Source: Amycolatopsis sp. NBC_01488
Lineage (GTDB): Bacteria > Actinomycetota > Actinomycetes > Mycobacteriales > Pseudonocardiaceae
Reading direction: 5' to 3'
NCBI RefSeq assembly: GCF_036227105.1
Contig: NZ_CP109434.1
Location: forward strand, 6,048,501 to 6,112,500
Length of the DNA stretch: 64,000 bases
Of the stretch, positions 15,735-22,919 are shown piece by piece. Position numbers and translations under genes: made by a program. Under the pieces are notes generated by a model, which saw only the letters and a list, made by a program, of their open reading frames with translations, ran no database searches and was not told the origin of the DNA. How positions within the stretch are numbered: the stretch's first letter is position 1; the number at the start of each line of letters is the position of its first letter.

Positions 15735-16085
15735 ATGCACGCGTCGCTGCCGGAGTTCGACATGCCCACCGACGAGCAGGTTCACCTGGCGGCGGAGTCG
15801 TTCCGCCTCCTCGCCGACCCGACCCGCATCAAGGTGCTGTGGGCGCTGCTGCAGGGCGAGTCTTCGGTGGCGTGCCTGGCCGAGCTGGCGGGCGCGGCTC
15901 CGACGGCGGTGAGCCAGCACCTGGCCAAGCTCCGCCTGGCGGGCCTGGTGAAGGGCCGTCGACAGGGAACGTTCGTGTACTACTCGGCGGCGGACGACCA
16001 CGTGCGCGGGTTGCTGGCCCAGGCCCTGCACCACGCGGACCACCTGGACCGCGACCTCCCGGCCGAGCACGCCCACCGGCCCTAG
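15735..16085 (+). CDS. ArsR/SmtB family zinc-sensing repressor (CzrA-like)
   Basis: 116 residues. The winged HTH is PTAVSQHLAKLRLAGLVKGR with QGTFVYY as wing. The alpha-5 segment reads DDHVRGLLAQALHHADH, which fits D-x-H-x10-H-x2-H exactly, the interfacial zinc site of CzrA/SmtB/NmtR-type sensors; the C-terminus adds HAH. No alpha-3N cysteine pair is present. It is divergent from a CDF exporter and shares the operator at 15692-15711, so Zn (or Co/Ni) should release it from DNA and induce export. The TAG stop is in CTAG shared with the convergent merR gene. Confidence 0.9.
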   Translation: MHASLPEFDMPTDEQVHLAAESFRLLADPTRIKVLWALLQGESSVACLAELAGAAPTAVSQHLAKLRLAGLVKGRRQGTFVYYSAADDHVRGLLAQALHHADHLDRDLPAEHAHRP

Positions 16086-16885
16086 CCGATCGGCTCCTGC
16101 AGCTCCGTCACCCAGCCCGCGGCATCCTCCGGGCAGTCCAGGTACAGCTCCCGCTGCGGCCCCGCCGACGCGAACCCGTGCTCGTCGATCCACCGGACCA
16201 CCGCCTGCCAGCTCGGCAGCACGTCGTCGATCGCGCCGCGGTGGACGAGCGTCGCCGCCCTCGTCGCCGGGAGGTCCGCCACCGTCAGCCCGTTGAGGTC
16301 ACCCGGCCCCACCGACGCCGGAACCGCCGCGTGCACGACGACTTCGTCCTCGGCGCGCTGCTCGTAGTAGCACGTCAGCCGCCCGGCCGGGGTGACGTCC
16401 GCGGTGGCGAGGCGGTGGCCGAGTTCGGCGCACAGCGGGCGGACCACCGGGCCGATCGCCTCCGGCGCGAACCCCGCCGCCACGCCGGTCAGCTCCACCA
16501 CCCGCATCGCCGGCAGCTCCTTGATCACGACGTCGGGTGCGCGCCCCTCCTCCTCGATCGTCCGCAGCCGGGCCTCCACCTGCGCGAGCCTTGCCGCGCC
16601 CTCGGCCAGCGCCGCCTCCAGCTCCGCGCGCCGCAGCGTCAACATGCCGCGCACCTGCTCCGCCGTCACCTCGTCGGCCAGCAGCGTCGCGACCTGCTCG
16701 AGGGTAAACCCGAGGTCCTTCAGCGCGACGATCCGGTTGAGCCGCGCCAGCTGGCCCGCGGTGTAGCTGCGGTAGCCGGTCGCCGGGTCGACGCGTGCCG
16801 GCCGCAGCAGCCCCAGCGCGTCGTAGTGGCGCAGCATCCGGACCGACACCCGGCCGTGGCGGGCGAAGTCGCCGATCGAGAACAC
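16082..16885 (-). CDS. MerR family regulator with GyrI-like effector domain
   Basis: 267 residues. N-terminal MerR HTH: MFSIGDFARHGRVSVRMLRH, YDALGLL and GYRSYTAGQLARLNRI. A coiled-coil dimer helix follows (residues about 80-115), then an effector-binding GyrI/Bacterial-type ligand domain (residues about 125-265: VIKELPAMRVVELTG, PAGRLTCYYEQ, LYLDCP). This is the BmrR-like layout for sensing small lipophilic compounds. It is convergent with arsR and overlaps it by CTAG. The amidase gene ends 7 bp upstream of its start on the same strand, so both may share a transcript. Confidence 0.88.
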   Translation of the reverse strand: MFSIGDFARHGRVSVRMLRHYDALGLLRPARVDPATGYRSYTAGQLARLNRIVALKDLGFTLEQVATLLADEVTAEQVRGMLTLRRAELEAALAEGAARLAQVEARLRTIEEEGRAPDVVIKELPAMRVVELTGVAAGFAPEAIGPVVRPLCAELGHRLATADVTPAGRLTCYYEQRAEDEVVVHAAVPASVGPGDLNGLTVADLPATRAATLVHRGAIDDVLPSWQAVVRWIDEHGFASAGPQRELYLDCPEDAAGWVTELQEPIG

Positions 16886-16892
16886 GCACCGA

Positions 16893-18152
16893 TCATTCCG
16901 CAGGCGGGACGAACCCGCCGAGGACGTCCGCGGCGAGGTCCGCGAACGTGATCGGGGTGTCGTCCTCGTGCGCCGGCCCGACGACCTGCAACCCGACCGG
17001 CAGCGCGCCCGCGAGCGGCGCGCTCACCGCGGGCAGCCCGGGCAGCGACGCCTGCGCGATCCAGAACACCTGGTCGTCGTAGCGGTCGCGGTCGTCGTGC
17101 TTCGGCGCCGTCGTGAACACGGTCGGGCAGAGGAAGACGTCGACGTCGGCGAAGTACCGGGCCCAAGCCGCGCCCAGCGCCGCCCGCTGCCGCTCCTGCT
17201 CGGCCGCCCCGGCCGGTTCACCGCCTTCCTGCGCGGCGAAGAACCACTCGACCTGGAAACCGAACGCCTCGGCCTGGACGCGCGGATCGACGCCGTCCGG
17301 CCAGCCTTCGTGGATCTTGACGCCGGTCCGGGCGAGCGCGTCGACGGCGTCGGACAGGACCTTGCCCACCTCGTCGGTCACCGGGCAGTGCGGATCGTCG
17401 AGGACGACGCCGACCCGGAAGTCCGCGAGCCGCGACCGGCGTGACGGCGGTCCCGGCTCGCCGGTGACGCTCAGCGCGAGCCGCAGGTCGGCGGCCGAGC
17501 GGGCCAGGGGACCGACCGTCGACGGGAACTCCCGGACGAGGCCGGCGGGCTGCCCGGGCGGCTGGAAACCCCGCAGCGGCACGGTTCCCGGCGTCGGCTT
17601 GAGGCCGTAGACGCCGCAGTACGCCGCCGGGATCCGGATCGACCCGGCCAGGTCGGAGCCGTACTCCACAAAGGACAGTCCGGCGGCGAGCGCGGCGGCC
17701 GCGCCCCCGCTCGAGCCGCCCGGCGTCCGTGCCTTGTCCCGCGGGTTCAGTGTCCGGCCGTAGAGCGGGTTCACGGTCCGGCCGAAGTCGGCGAGCAGGT
17801 GGTGCACGTTGGACTTGCCGACGACGATCGCGCCTGCCGCATGCAGCCGCTCGACGACCACGGCGTCCCGGTCCGCGACGGCGTCGGCGAACGCCGGCTC
17901 GCCCCAGGTGGTGGCCAGTCCGGCGACGGCGAAGGCGTCCTTGATGGTCATCGGGACGCCGTGCAGTGGGCCGCCGGTCGTCGCGTCGGCGGTGGCCGCC
18001 GAGTTCAAGGCGAAGTCGCGCCGGGTCGCGACGACGGCGTTGACGTCGGAGGCGTCGATGCGGGCGAAGAGCTGTTCGGTCAGCTCGCGGGACGAGAGCG
18101 TGCCCCGGCGGAGGTCGGCGGCCACCTCGGTGGCGGTGCGGAAGAACGTCAT
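16893..18152 (-). CDS. Amidase signature family enzyme
   Basis: 419 residues. The Ser-cisSer-Lys triad is visible: Lys in GVPMTIKDAFAVAGL (about residue 70), Ser in RTPGGSSGGAAAALAAGL, and nucleophile Ser in YGSDLAGSIRIPAAYCG. It hydrolyses an amide; substrate unknown (indoleacetamide hydrolase, glutamyl-tRNA amidotransferase-like and other amidases share the fold). It is shorter than GatA (about 480), arguing against a GatCAB role. ATG at 18152. A TetR-type palindrome lies just upstream at 18169-18183. Confidence 0.87.
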   Translation of the reverse strand: MTFFRTATEVAADLRRGTLSSRELTEQLFARIDASDVNAVVATRRDFALNSAATADATTGGPLHGVPMTIKDAFAVAGLATTWGEPAFADAVADRDAVVVERLHAAGAIVVGKSNVHHLLADFGRTVNPLYGRTLNPRDKARTPGGSSGGAAAALAAGLSFVEYGSDLAGSIRIPAAYCGVYGLKPTPGTVPLRGFQPPGQPAGLVREFPSTVGPLARSAADLRLALSVTGEPGPPSRRSRLADFRVGVVLDDPHCPVTDEVGKVLSDAVDALARTGVKIHEGWPDGVDPRVQAEAFGFQVEWFFAAQEGGEPAGAAEQERQRAALGAAWARYFADVDVFLCPTVFTTAPKHDDRDRYDDQVFWIAQASLPGLPAVSAPLAGALPVGLQVVGPAHEDDTPITFADLAADVLGGFVPPAE

Positions 18153-18168
18153 GGGTCCGGGATAGCGG

Positions 18169-18183
18169 CTGACACGGTGTCAG
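18169..18183. promoter_or_regulatory. Palindrome CTGACAC-G-GTGTCAG upstream of the amidase
   Basis: Perfect inverted repeat with 7-bp arms and one central G, 17 bp before the amidase ATG and about 70 bp before the divergent DinB-like gene. TGACAC/GTGTCA arms are common in TetR-family operators. The regulator is not identified. Confidence 0.5.
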
Positions 18184-18251
18184 GGTCAACGGTCGAGTCC
18201 GGCCGGCCCCGTTCGTCCTGGGGAGGAAGACCACCTCGACGAAGGAGCGAA

Positions 18252-18831
18252 ATGGACACGATGGACTTGTACCGGCGCGCGCAGGCCGGGTTCGACGCGG
18301 CGCTGGCCGCGGTGCGCGACGACCAGTGGCAGACGCCGTCGGCGTGCGCGGAGTGGTCGGTGCGGGATGTCGCCGGGCACGTGGTCTGGGGCCAGCGTCA
18401 GCTGCGGGCATGGGCGAGTGGCGAGGCCTACGCCGAGACCGCGGGCGCGCCGGGAGCGCCGCACCCCGCGGTGCTGGCGGGGGGAGGACCCCGTGGCGAC
18501 GTGGCGGGCCGCGGCGGTCGCGACGCTGACCGAGGCGGAACTGCGACGCCCGGTGTCGCTGCCGGGGCTCGGCGAGGTGCCGGTCGCGGGCATCGTCACG
18601 CTGCTGAGCACCGACCTGGTCGCGCACAGCTGGGACATCGGCTCGGCCACCGGGCAGGACGTGCGCGTCCCGCCGGAGCTGGTGGCGGTGGCGTTCACCT
18701 GGGCCCGGGCGAACGTCGTGCGGCGGCCGGGGTTCTTCGGGCCGGAGCTGGTCCCGCCCGCAGGTGTCGACGAGCAGACGCGGATGCTGGCGTTCCTCGG
18801 CCGCCGGGCCTGGGCGCCGGTGCCGGCGTAG
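18252..18831 (+). pseudogene. DinB/MDMPI-like (TIGR03086 type) protein, frameshifted
   Basis: ATG at 18252 after GAAGGAG at 18241. The start reads MDTMDLYRRAQAGFDAALAA, WQTPSACAEWSVRDVAGHVV, the N-terminal helix and metal-ligand region of mycothiol-dependent maleylpyruvate isomerase-like proteins. Near 18480 a run of six G should be five: the frame moves by one and the remainder reads EDPVATWRAAAVATLTEAEL, LLSTDLVAHSWDIGSATGQD to 18831. Everything else is intact (about 192 residues if corrected). Homopolymer position makes a sequencing error plausible; otherwise a recent mutation. Confidence 0.75.
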
Positions 18832-18981
18832 GGAGTCCCTCTGAGCTGCGGAGTTCAGCGTCGGCCGAGGTCTTTTCGCCTGTCGGCTCCTACCCGTGGG
18901 TGTTTTCGGTTCGCGCCGCGGTGGTAGCCACGAGTGATCGCCGTCCGAACCGCGGACGGCAGCGTGGCGGAGGGAAGACCG

Positions 18982-19161
18982 ATGCCGACCGCAGCCCGCA
19001 TGACCGCACCTCCGGCGCCGCCCGAGCCGGTGCCGCCCGATCCCGCCGTCCCGGACCCGTCGCTGCCCGGTCCGGCCCCCGATCGGCCGGCGCCGCAGCC
19101 GGGCACGCCCGTCCCGGACCCGTTGCCGCCGGAACCGCAGCCCGGTCCCGAGCGGCACTGA
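18982..19161 (+). CDS. Small proline-rich hypothetical protein
   Basis: 59 residues from the ATG at 18982, preceded by GGAGGGAAG with good spacing. After MPTAARMTAPPAP the chain is nearly all Pro, Asp, Ala and Gly, an extended disordered segment ending EPQPGPERH. No signal peptide. It could be a spurious frame in G/C-rich DNA, but the strong ribosome site speaks for translation. Function unknown. Confidence 0.35.
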   Translation: MPTAARMTAPPAPPEPVPPDPAVPDPSLPGPAPDRPAPQPGTPVPDPLPPEPQPGPERH

Positions 19162-19177
19162 GTATGGATCACAGATG

Positions 19178-19195
19178 ATATGAGCTTCATATAAT
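19178..19195 (+). promoter_or_regulatory. Promoter -10 TATAAT overlapped by palindrome ATATGA-GCT-TCATAT
   Basis: The palindrome (19178-19192) overlaps a consensus TATAAT (19190-19195). The -35 is weak. The predicted transcript would start about 10 nt before the ATG at 19214, leaving a very short leader without a clear ribosome site. A repressor (MarR or PadR type by shape) bound here would block RNA polymerase. Confidence 0.6.
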
Positions 19196-19213
19196 CTGGT
19201 GTACGGTCGTGAC

Positions 19214-19660
19214 ATGACAACAGCACAGAACTACCGGCGGATGGTCAACGCCGGGAACAAGATCGTCGTGGGGCTCCAGCGGCTGGGCGTGGCGTTCGGC
19301 CCGATGCAGCTGCTCACGGTCCCCGGACGGCGCACGGGAGTGCCGCGCACGTTCCCGATCGCGGTCATCCCCATCGACGGCGACCGTTACATCTTCCAGG
19401 CCTACCCGAAGGCGGCCTGGGTCGCGAACGCCCGAGCGGCGTCCGAAGTGACGCTCACCCGCGGCCGCCGCACCAAGCCGGCCCGTCTGACGGAGGTCCC
19501 GGTCGAGGAGCGCCGCCCACTCCTGCGCGAGCTGGTGGCGAGCAGCCCGGCCAGCGTCGGAAAGCGCCTGGTGACCACGGGCCTCGCGGACGCACCGACC
19601 CCGGACGCGGCCGCCGCGGCGGCGGAGCGCATCGCGGTGTTCCGCATCGAGCCCCTCTGA
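19214..19660 (+). CDS. Nitroreductase/deazaflavin (F420)-dependent oxidoreductase family protein
   Basis: 148 residues. A split beta-barrel with LTVPGRRTGVPRTFPIAVI near residue 35-55, the motif of the DUF385/Ddn family that binds cofactor F420, followed by WVANARAASEVTLTRGRRT. Family members reduce quinones, nitroaromatics or unsaturated lipids. Start ATG 19214 gives MTTAQNYRRM; an in-frame GTG at 19199 would lie inside the promoter region. Transcription appears controlled by the palindrome over the -10 box. It lies alone, without clear partners. Confidence 0.82.
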   Translation: MTTAQNYRRMVNAGNKIVVGLQRLGVAFGPMQLLTVPGRRTGVPRTFPIAVIPIDGDRYIFQAYPKAAWVANARAASEVTLTRGRRTKPARLTEVPVEERRPLLRELVASSPASVGKRLVTTGLADAPTPDAAAAAAERIAVFRIEPL

Positions 19661-19984
19661 GCGGGAGCCTCTCGGCGCGGTGAGGGGGAGCGGACCGATG
19701 TGGCCGGGCTGGGCGCGCAACCAGGCGCGCGGCGGCGAGCCAAGCCGCCGCGGCTGGATCACGGTCCATCCCAGCGGCCAGGCCCGGACCGCCGCCGGCC
19801 CGTTGGTGGCATCCGTCCACCCGGGGTGGCCCGGCCCCCGTCCGGGTGGCGGCCTACCCGGCCGCCTTGGCGTGGCCGGTCCCGATCGGGCGCCTTGCCG
19901 CGGTCGGGCCCAGCCTCGCCGCTGGTGTTCGGCTGCACCCCCGCCCACCGAGCGCAGCCCAGCTCACCAGGGCCACAGCCAGGC
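19661..19984. other. Intergenic stretch without a convincing gene
   Basis: 324 bp between two convergent genes. Several open frames exist in this G/C-rich DNA, but none has a ribosome site or a recognisable domain. No clear terminator was seen. Confidence 0.5.
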
Positions 19985-20614
19985 TCAAGCCGTCCGGTAC
20001 CGGGCCGAGAGCTGCTCCAACCCGGCCCCCGACAGCCGGTCCAGCGCCGCCGAGCGGCCGGTCATCGCCATCACCAGTGCGAGCAGCGGGCCCGTCACCT
20101 CCGGCCCGCTGCCCGCCGACCATTCCGCGTCGGTGGCCCGCAGCGTCAGCCCGGCCACCCGGTTCTTCGCCCCGATCAGCATGTTGGACCGCCGGTAGAA
20201 CTCGGCGACCCGGATCAGCGTCGCGGCGGGGAACGCGCGGTCGAGGCCGAGCGGCCAGCGGATGTCCGTGCCGTGCACGACGATCTCGCCGAGCCACGTG
20301 TCCGCCGGGCCCGGCGGGCTCGTCGTGTCGTTCACGTGCGCGCGCAGCCGGGCGAGCGTCGCCGCGGGGCCGTCCGCCGTCTCGCGCGCGACGTTCTTCG
20401 CCGTCATCGCGGTGAACCGGAACCCGGCGCCGGCCAGCCGCGTGAAGAACGCGACCGGCGGCAGCGTCGCGGTCGAGACGAGGTGGCCGAGCACGTCGTG
20501 GACCGTCCACTCGCGACACAGCGACGGCGTCGACCAGGCGGTCACGTCGGCGAGGTCGTCGGCCAGCGCGGCACGTTCGCGGTGGATCTCGGGCCAGGGG
20601 CCGGAAGCCGGCAT
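19985..20614 (-). CDS. DinB/MDMPI-like (TIGR03083/maleylpyruvate isomerase) protein
   Basis: 209 residues, ATG at 20614 with AGGAGG 5 nt upstream. LCREWTVHDVLGHLVS is the conserved N-terminal His metal-ligand helix, and LGEIVVHGTDIRWPLGLDRA the second ligand helix of mycothiol-dependent maleylpyruvate isomerase-like (DinB fold) proteins. These are thiol-dependent isomerases or S-transferases in mycothiol-making actinobacteria. A related but frameshifted protein lies at 18252. Ordinary length; specific substrate unknown. Confidence 0.82.
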   Translation of the reverse strand: MPASGPWPEIHRERAALADDLADVTAWSTPSLCREWTVHDVLGHLVSTATLPPVAFFTRLAGAGFRFTAMTAKNVARETADGPAATLARLRAHVNDTTSPPGPADTWLGEIVVHGTDIRWPLGLDRAFPAATLIRVAEFYRRSNMLIGAKNRVAGLTLRATDAEWSAGSGPEVTGPLLALVMAMTGRSAALDRLSGAGLEQLSARYRTA

Positions 20615-20682
20615 CGGACCTCCTCGGGCCGTCCGGGATCGGCGATCCCGGTGCACGCACGTCGTCCGCGACGCCGGGAGCG

Positions 20683-21483
20683 TTACACGCCGGCCAGCTC
20701 GGCCTCACCCGCGAACGCCCGCAGCACCTGCTCGGCGGCGGCGCGCGCGGCCGGACCCGGGTGGATCGTGCGGTCGCCGTCCGGCTGCGGCGCCGGGGCC
20801 CCGGCCAGCAGCTCCACCAGCGCGACCGCGAGCTCGCGCACCTTGACGTTGAACTGCTGGCTCGCCCGCCGCAGCGTCGCCCAGGCCTCGTCGGGGTCGC
20901 AGCGCCGCAGGGCGATGACGATGCCCTTCGCCTCCTCGAGCGCGGCCCGCGACTGCAGCAGGTCCAGCAGCTGCTCGGTCCGGTCGGGCCGGGCCGCTTC
21001 GGCGACGAGCAGCGCCGCCGTCGTGAGCCTTTCGTGCCGCCGCAGCACTTTCAGCGACTCTTGGGTGGCAGGCCGGTCGAGCGTCACCGACAGCACCATG
21101 CTGCTCTCGCCGTCCCACGGCGCGGGCAGTGCCGCGACGCCGCGGACGCGCGACCACTCCGCCGCCGGCTCGGGGTGCCGCTCGAGCACCCCGCTCAGGG
21201 TCAGCGACGGCCAGCGTTCGTCGGCGAAGACGTCGGCCGTGACGACCGGCTCGCCCGTGCGGTCCGCCGTCGGGACCGGGCCGCCGAACCCGTTCAGCTG
21301 GGCCGGGACGAACAACTCGGCGAGCCCGCGGGTGGCGGCCGTGTGCAACGGCTTTCCGTTGTGGTGCACGGACAGCGCCGCGCCGACGGCGCCTGGCACG
21401 TCGGCGGCGATCCGCTCCAGGAGCTCTTCGAGCAGCGCGGTCACCGGGACACGCTTGCCCGTCAGGGTCTTCTCGCTGGTCAC
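20683..21483 (-). CDS. GAF and ANTAR domain response protein (antiterminator type)
   Basis: 266 residues from a GTG at 21483 with GGAGGAGG 5 nt upstream. Residues about 12-170 form a GAF-like sensor (ADVPGAVGAALSVHHNGKP). Residues about 175-235 form the ANTAR RNA-binding three-helix motif: LQSRAALEEAKGIVIALRR, DEAWATLRRASQQFNVKVRE. ANTAR proteins bind paired hairpins in leader RNA and prevent termination. A C-terminal tail of about 30 residues is unassigned. This architecture is very common in actinobacteria; target transcripts are not visible here. Confidence 0.88.
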   Translation of the reverse strand: MTSEKTLTGKRVPVTALLEELLERIAADVPGAVGAALSVHHNGKPLHTAATRGLAELFVPAQLNGFGGPVPTADRTGEPVVTADVFADERWPSLTLSGVLERHPEPAAEWSRVRGVAALPAPWDGESSMVLSVTLDRPATQESLKVLRRHERLTTAALLVAEAARPDRTEQLLDLLQSRAALEEAKGIVIALRRCDPDEAWATLRRASQQFNVKVRELAVALVELLAGAPAPQPDGDRTIHPGPAARAAAEQVLRAFAGEAELAGV

Positions 21484-21549
21484 GTGACCTCCTCCGACGG
21501 CCTGGGGAGCGGGGCCGGGCGCCCGGCCCGGACCCCGCTGCCTCCGAGA

Positions 21550-21989
21550 TCAGGCCTTGATTTCCCGGCGTCCGCCGGATCCGGCGACGGTGATGCGACG
21601 CGGCTTCGCCTTCTCGGCGACGGGGATGCGGACGGTCAGCACCCCGGCGTCGTAGTCGGCGGTGATGTGCTCGGTGTCCAGCGTGTCGCCGAGGAACAGC
21701 TGGCGGGAGAACACGCCGAGCGGCCGTTCGGAGACCTCCAGCTGGATGTCGTCGCCGGCCGGCAGGGGACGGCGTTCGGCCTTGACGGTGAGGACGTTCC
21801 GCTCGACGTCCAGCTCGACGGCGCCGGGATCGACGCCCGGGAGGTCGAAGCAGACCACGAACTCGTCGCCGGCGCGGTAGGCGTCCATCGGCATCGCGGC
21901 GGGCTTGGACCAGGTGCCGGGCCCGCGGTGCCGAACACCTGCTGGGCGAACCGGTCGAGGTCGCGGAAGGGGTCGGTGCGCATCAACAT
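21550..21989 (-). pseudogene. Hsp20/alpha-crystallin small heat shock protein, one-base frameshift
   Basis: ATG at 21989 (MLMRTDPFRDLDRFAQQVFG) with GGAGGTG upstream. Near 21922 one C is missing: in the shifted frame the protein continues TWSKPAAMPMDAYRAGDEFV, FDLPGVDPGAVELDVERNVL, then GVLTVRIPVAEKAKPRRI, the complete alpha-crystallin domain with the GVLTVRIP strand and the C-terminal extension. Expected length about 145 residues, normal for actinomycete Hsp18. Because everything else is intact, the frameshift may be an assembly artefact. Divergent from a candidate regulator, with a duplicated operator between them. Confidence 0.78.
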
Positions 21990-22047
21990 CGGGATTCACC
22001 TCCAGGAACGACGACTCTGGCGTCAACACGCACCTCTGTTCTAGCAT

Positions 22048-22090
22048 GTCGTCAGAACGATGACAAGCAACAGGTCGTCGGAAGGATGAC
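22048..22090. promoter_or_regulatory. Duplicated 17-bp operator between hsp20 and its candidate regulator
   Basis: GTCGTCAGAACGATGAC (22048-22064) and GTCGTCGGAAGGATGAC (22074-22090) match at 15 of 17 positions and each has near dyad symmetry (GTCGTC against GATGAC). They are 26 bp apart, start to start. The second copy covers the ribosome site of the regulator gene, whose ATG is at 22093. This points to joint repression of hsp20 and autorepression. Confidence 0.65.
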
Positions 22091-22092
22091 GA

Positions 22093-22701
22093 ATGGACCA
22101 CAGTGATCCCGCCGGTGCGCTGCACCGGATCCACGACGCGGTCGCGGCCGCCCGCGCCGGCTCGGCCGACCAGGATGGGCTGCTGTCCGCGCTGGCCGGC
22201 CTGCGCGTGCTGCGGGAGGAGCTCGCGGGCTGGGAGCCGGAGCTGATCACCGCGGCTCGCGCGGCGGGAGCCAGCTGGGTGGCGCTGGCGCCGGCGCTCG
22301 GCGTGGCGAGCCGCCAGGCCGCGGAACGCCGTTACCTGCGGCTCCAGCCGTCGAACACGGGGGAGAAGACGGGCGAGGCCCGAGTGGACGCCGAGCGCGA
22401 CCGGCGGGCGGGCGATCGCGCGGTCGCCGACTGGGCCCGGCGCAATTCGGCGATCCTGCGCCAGCTGGCCGGCCGCGTGAGCGCGCTGGACGGCCTGGGG
22501 CCGGCGGCCCAGGCGAGCGCGGACCGCCTGGGCGCGGCCCTCGGCGACGACGACCCGGCGACGCTGCTGCCGCCGTTGGCCGCGGCTCAGCCACACCTGG
22601 CCGAGGAGCACGCGGGGCTGGCGAAGCGGCTGGGCGAGATTTCCGAGGAGACGGACCGGCTTCGCCGGGACGCGGCGGGGAACCGGCGGTCCCGGGACTG
22701 A
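22093..22701 (+). CDS. Candidate heat-shock (hsp20/hsp18) regulator with HTH
   Basis: 202 residues. Near residue 55-80 a helix-turn-helix-like stretch reads AGASWVALAPALGVASRQAA followed by ERRYLRLQ. The flanks are long alpha-helices rich in Ala, Arg and Glu (residues 1-45 and 95-200) with coiled-coil character. No other domain recognised. Divergent from hsp20 with two 17-bp operators in between, one over its own ribosome site; similar proteins next to small heat shock genes in related actinomycetes are annotated as Hsp18 regulators, which is from memory and unverified. It is not a HspR (MerR) or a classical RheA sequence as far as I can judge. Confidence 0.65.
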   Translation: MDHSDPAGALHRIHDAVAAARAGSADQDGLLSALAGLRVLREELAGWEPELITAARAAGASWVALAPALGVASRQAAERRYLRLQPSNTGEKTGEARVDAERDRRAGDRAVADWARRNSAILRQLAGRVSALDGLGPAAQASADRLGAALGDDDPATLLPPLAAAQPHLAEEHAGLAKRLGEISEETDRLRRDAAGNRRSRD

Positions 22702-22739
22702 AGTGTCTGAGCCCGGCCGAGATCGGGTACCACCCGGGC

Positions 22740-22919
22740 ATGGACGACCGCGACCAGCTCCCCGACCGGACGGAAACCCGCGCCGAGCTGCTGCCGGAAG
22801 AGCAAGCCGTCGACAGCGCCGACCCCGAAGGCCAGGCTCGCGAGGTGCTCCGCGACTCCGACCGCCGCACCGAAGACCCCGAGCCCACCATGCGCCGCCG
22901 TCCCGAGGAGACCACCTGA
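22740..22919 (+). CDS. Small conserved acidic hypothetical protein
   Basis: 59 residues from ATG at 22740: MDDRDQLPDRTETRAELLPE, then EEQAVDSADPEGQAREVLRD and SDRRTEDPEPT. The LLPEEQ-x-SDP-Q-A...ESD-RT pattern recurs in short actinobacterial proteins of unknown function. Highly charged, no membrane segment. The ribosome site is weak. It may share a transcript with the hsp20 regulator, 38 bp upstream. Ends next to the convergent MFS gene. Confidence 0.6.
   Translation: MDDRDQLPDRTETRAELLPEEQAVDSADPEGQAREVLRDSDRRTEDPEPTMRRRPEETT

Noticed and set aside
19700..21487. 595-codon plus-strand frame
   Set aside because: Runs antisense to the DinB-like and GAF-ANTAR genes, which have clear domains and ribosome sites.
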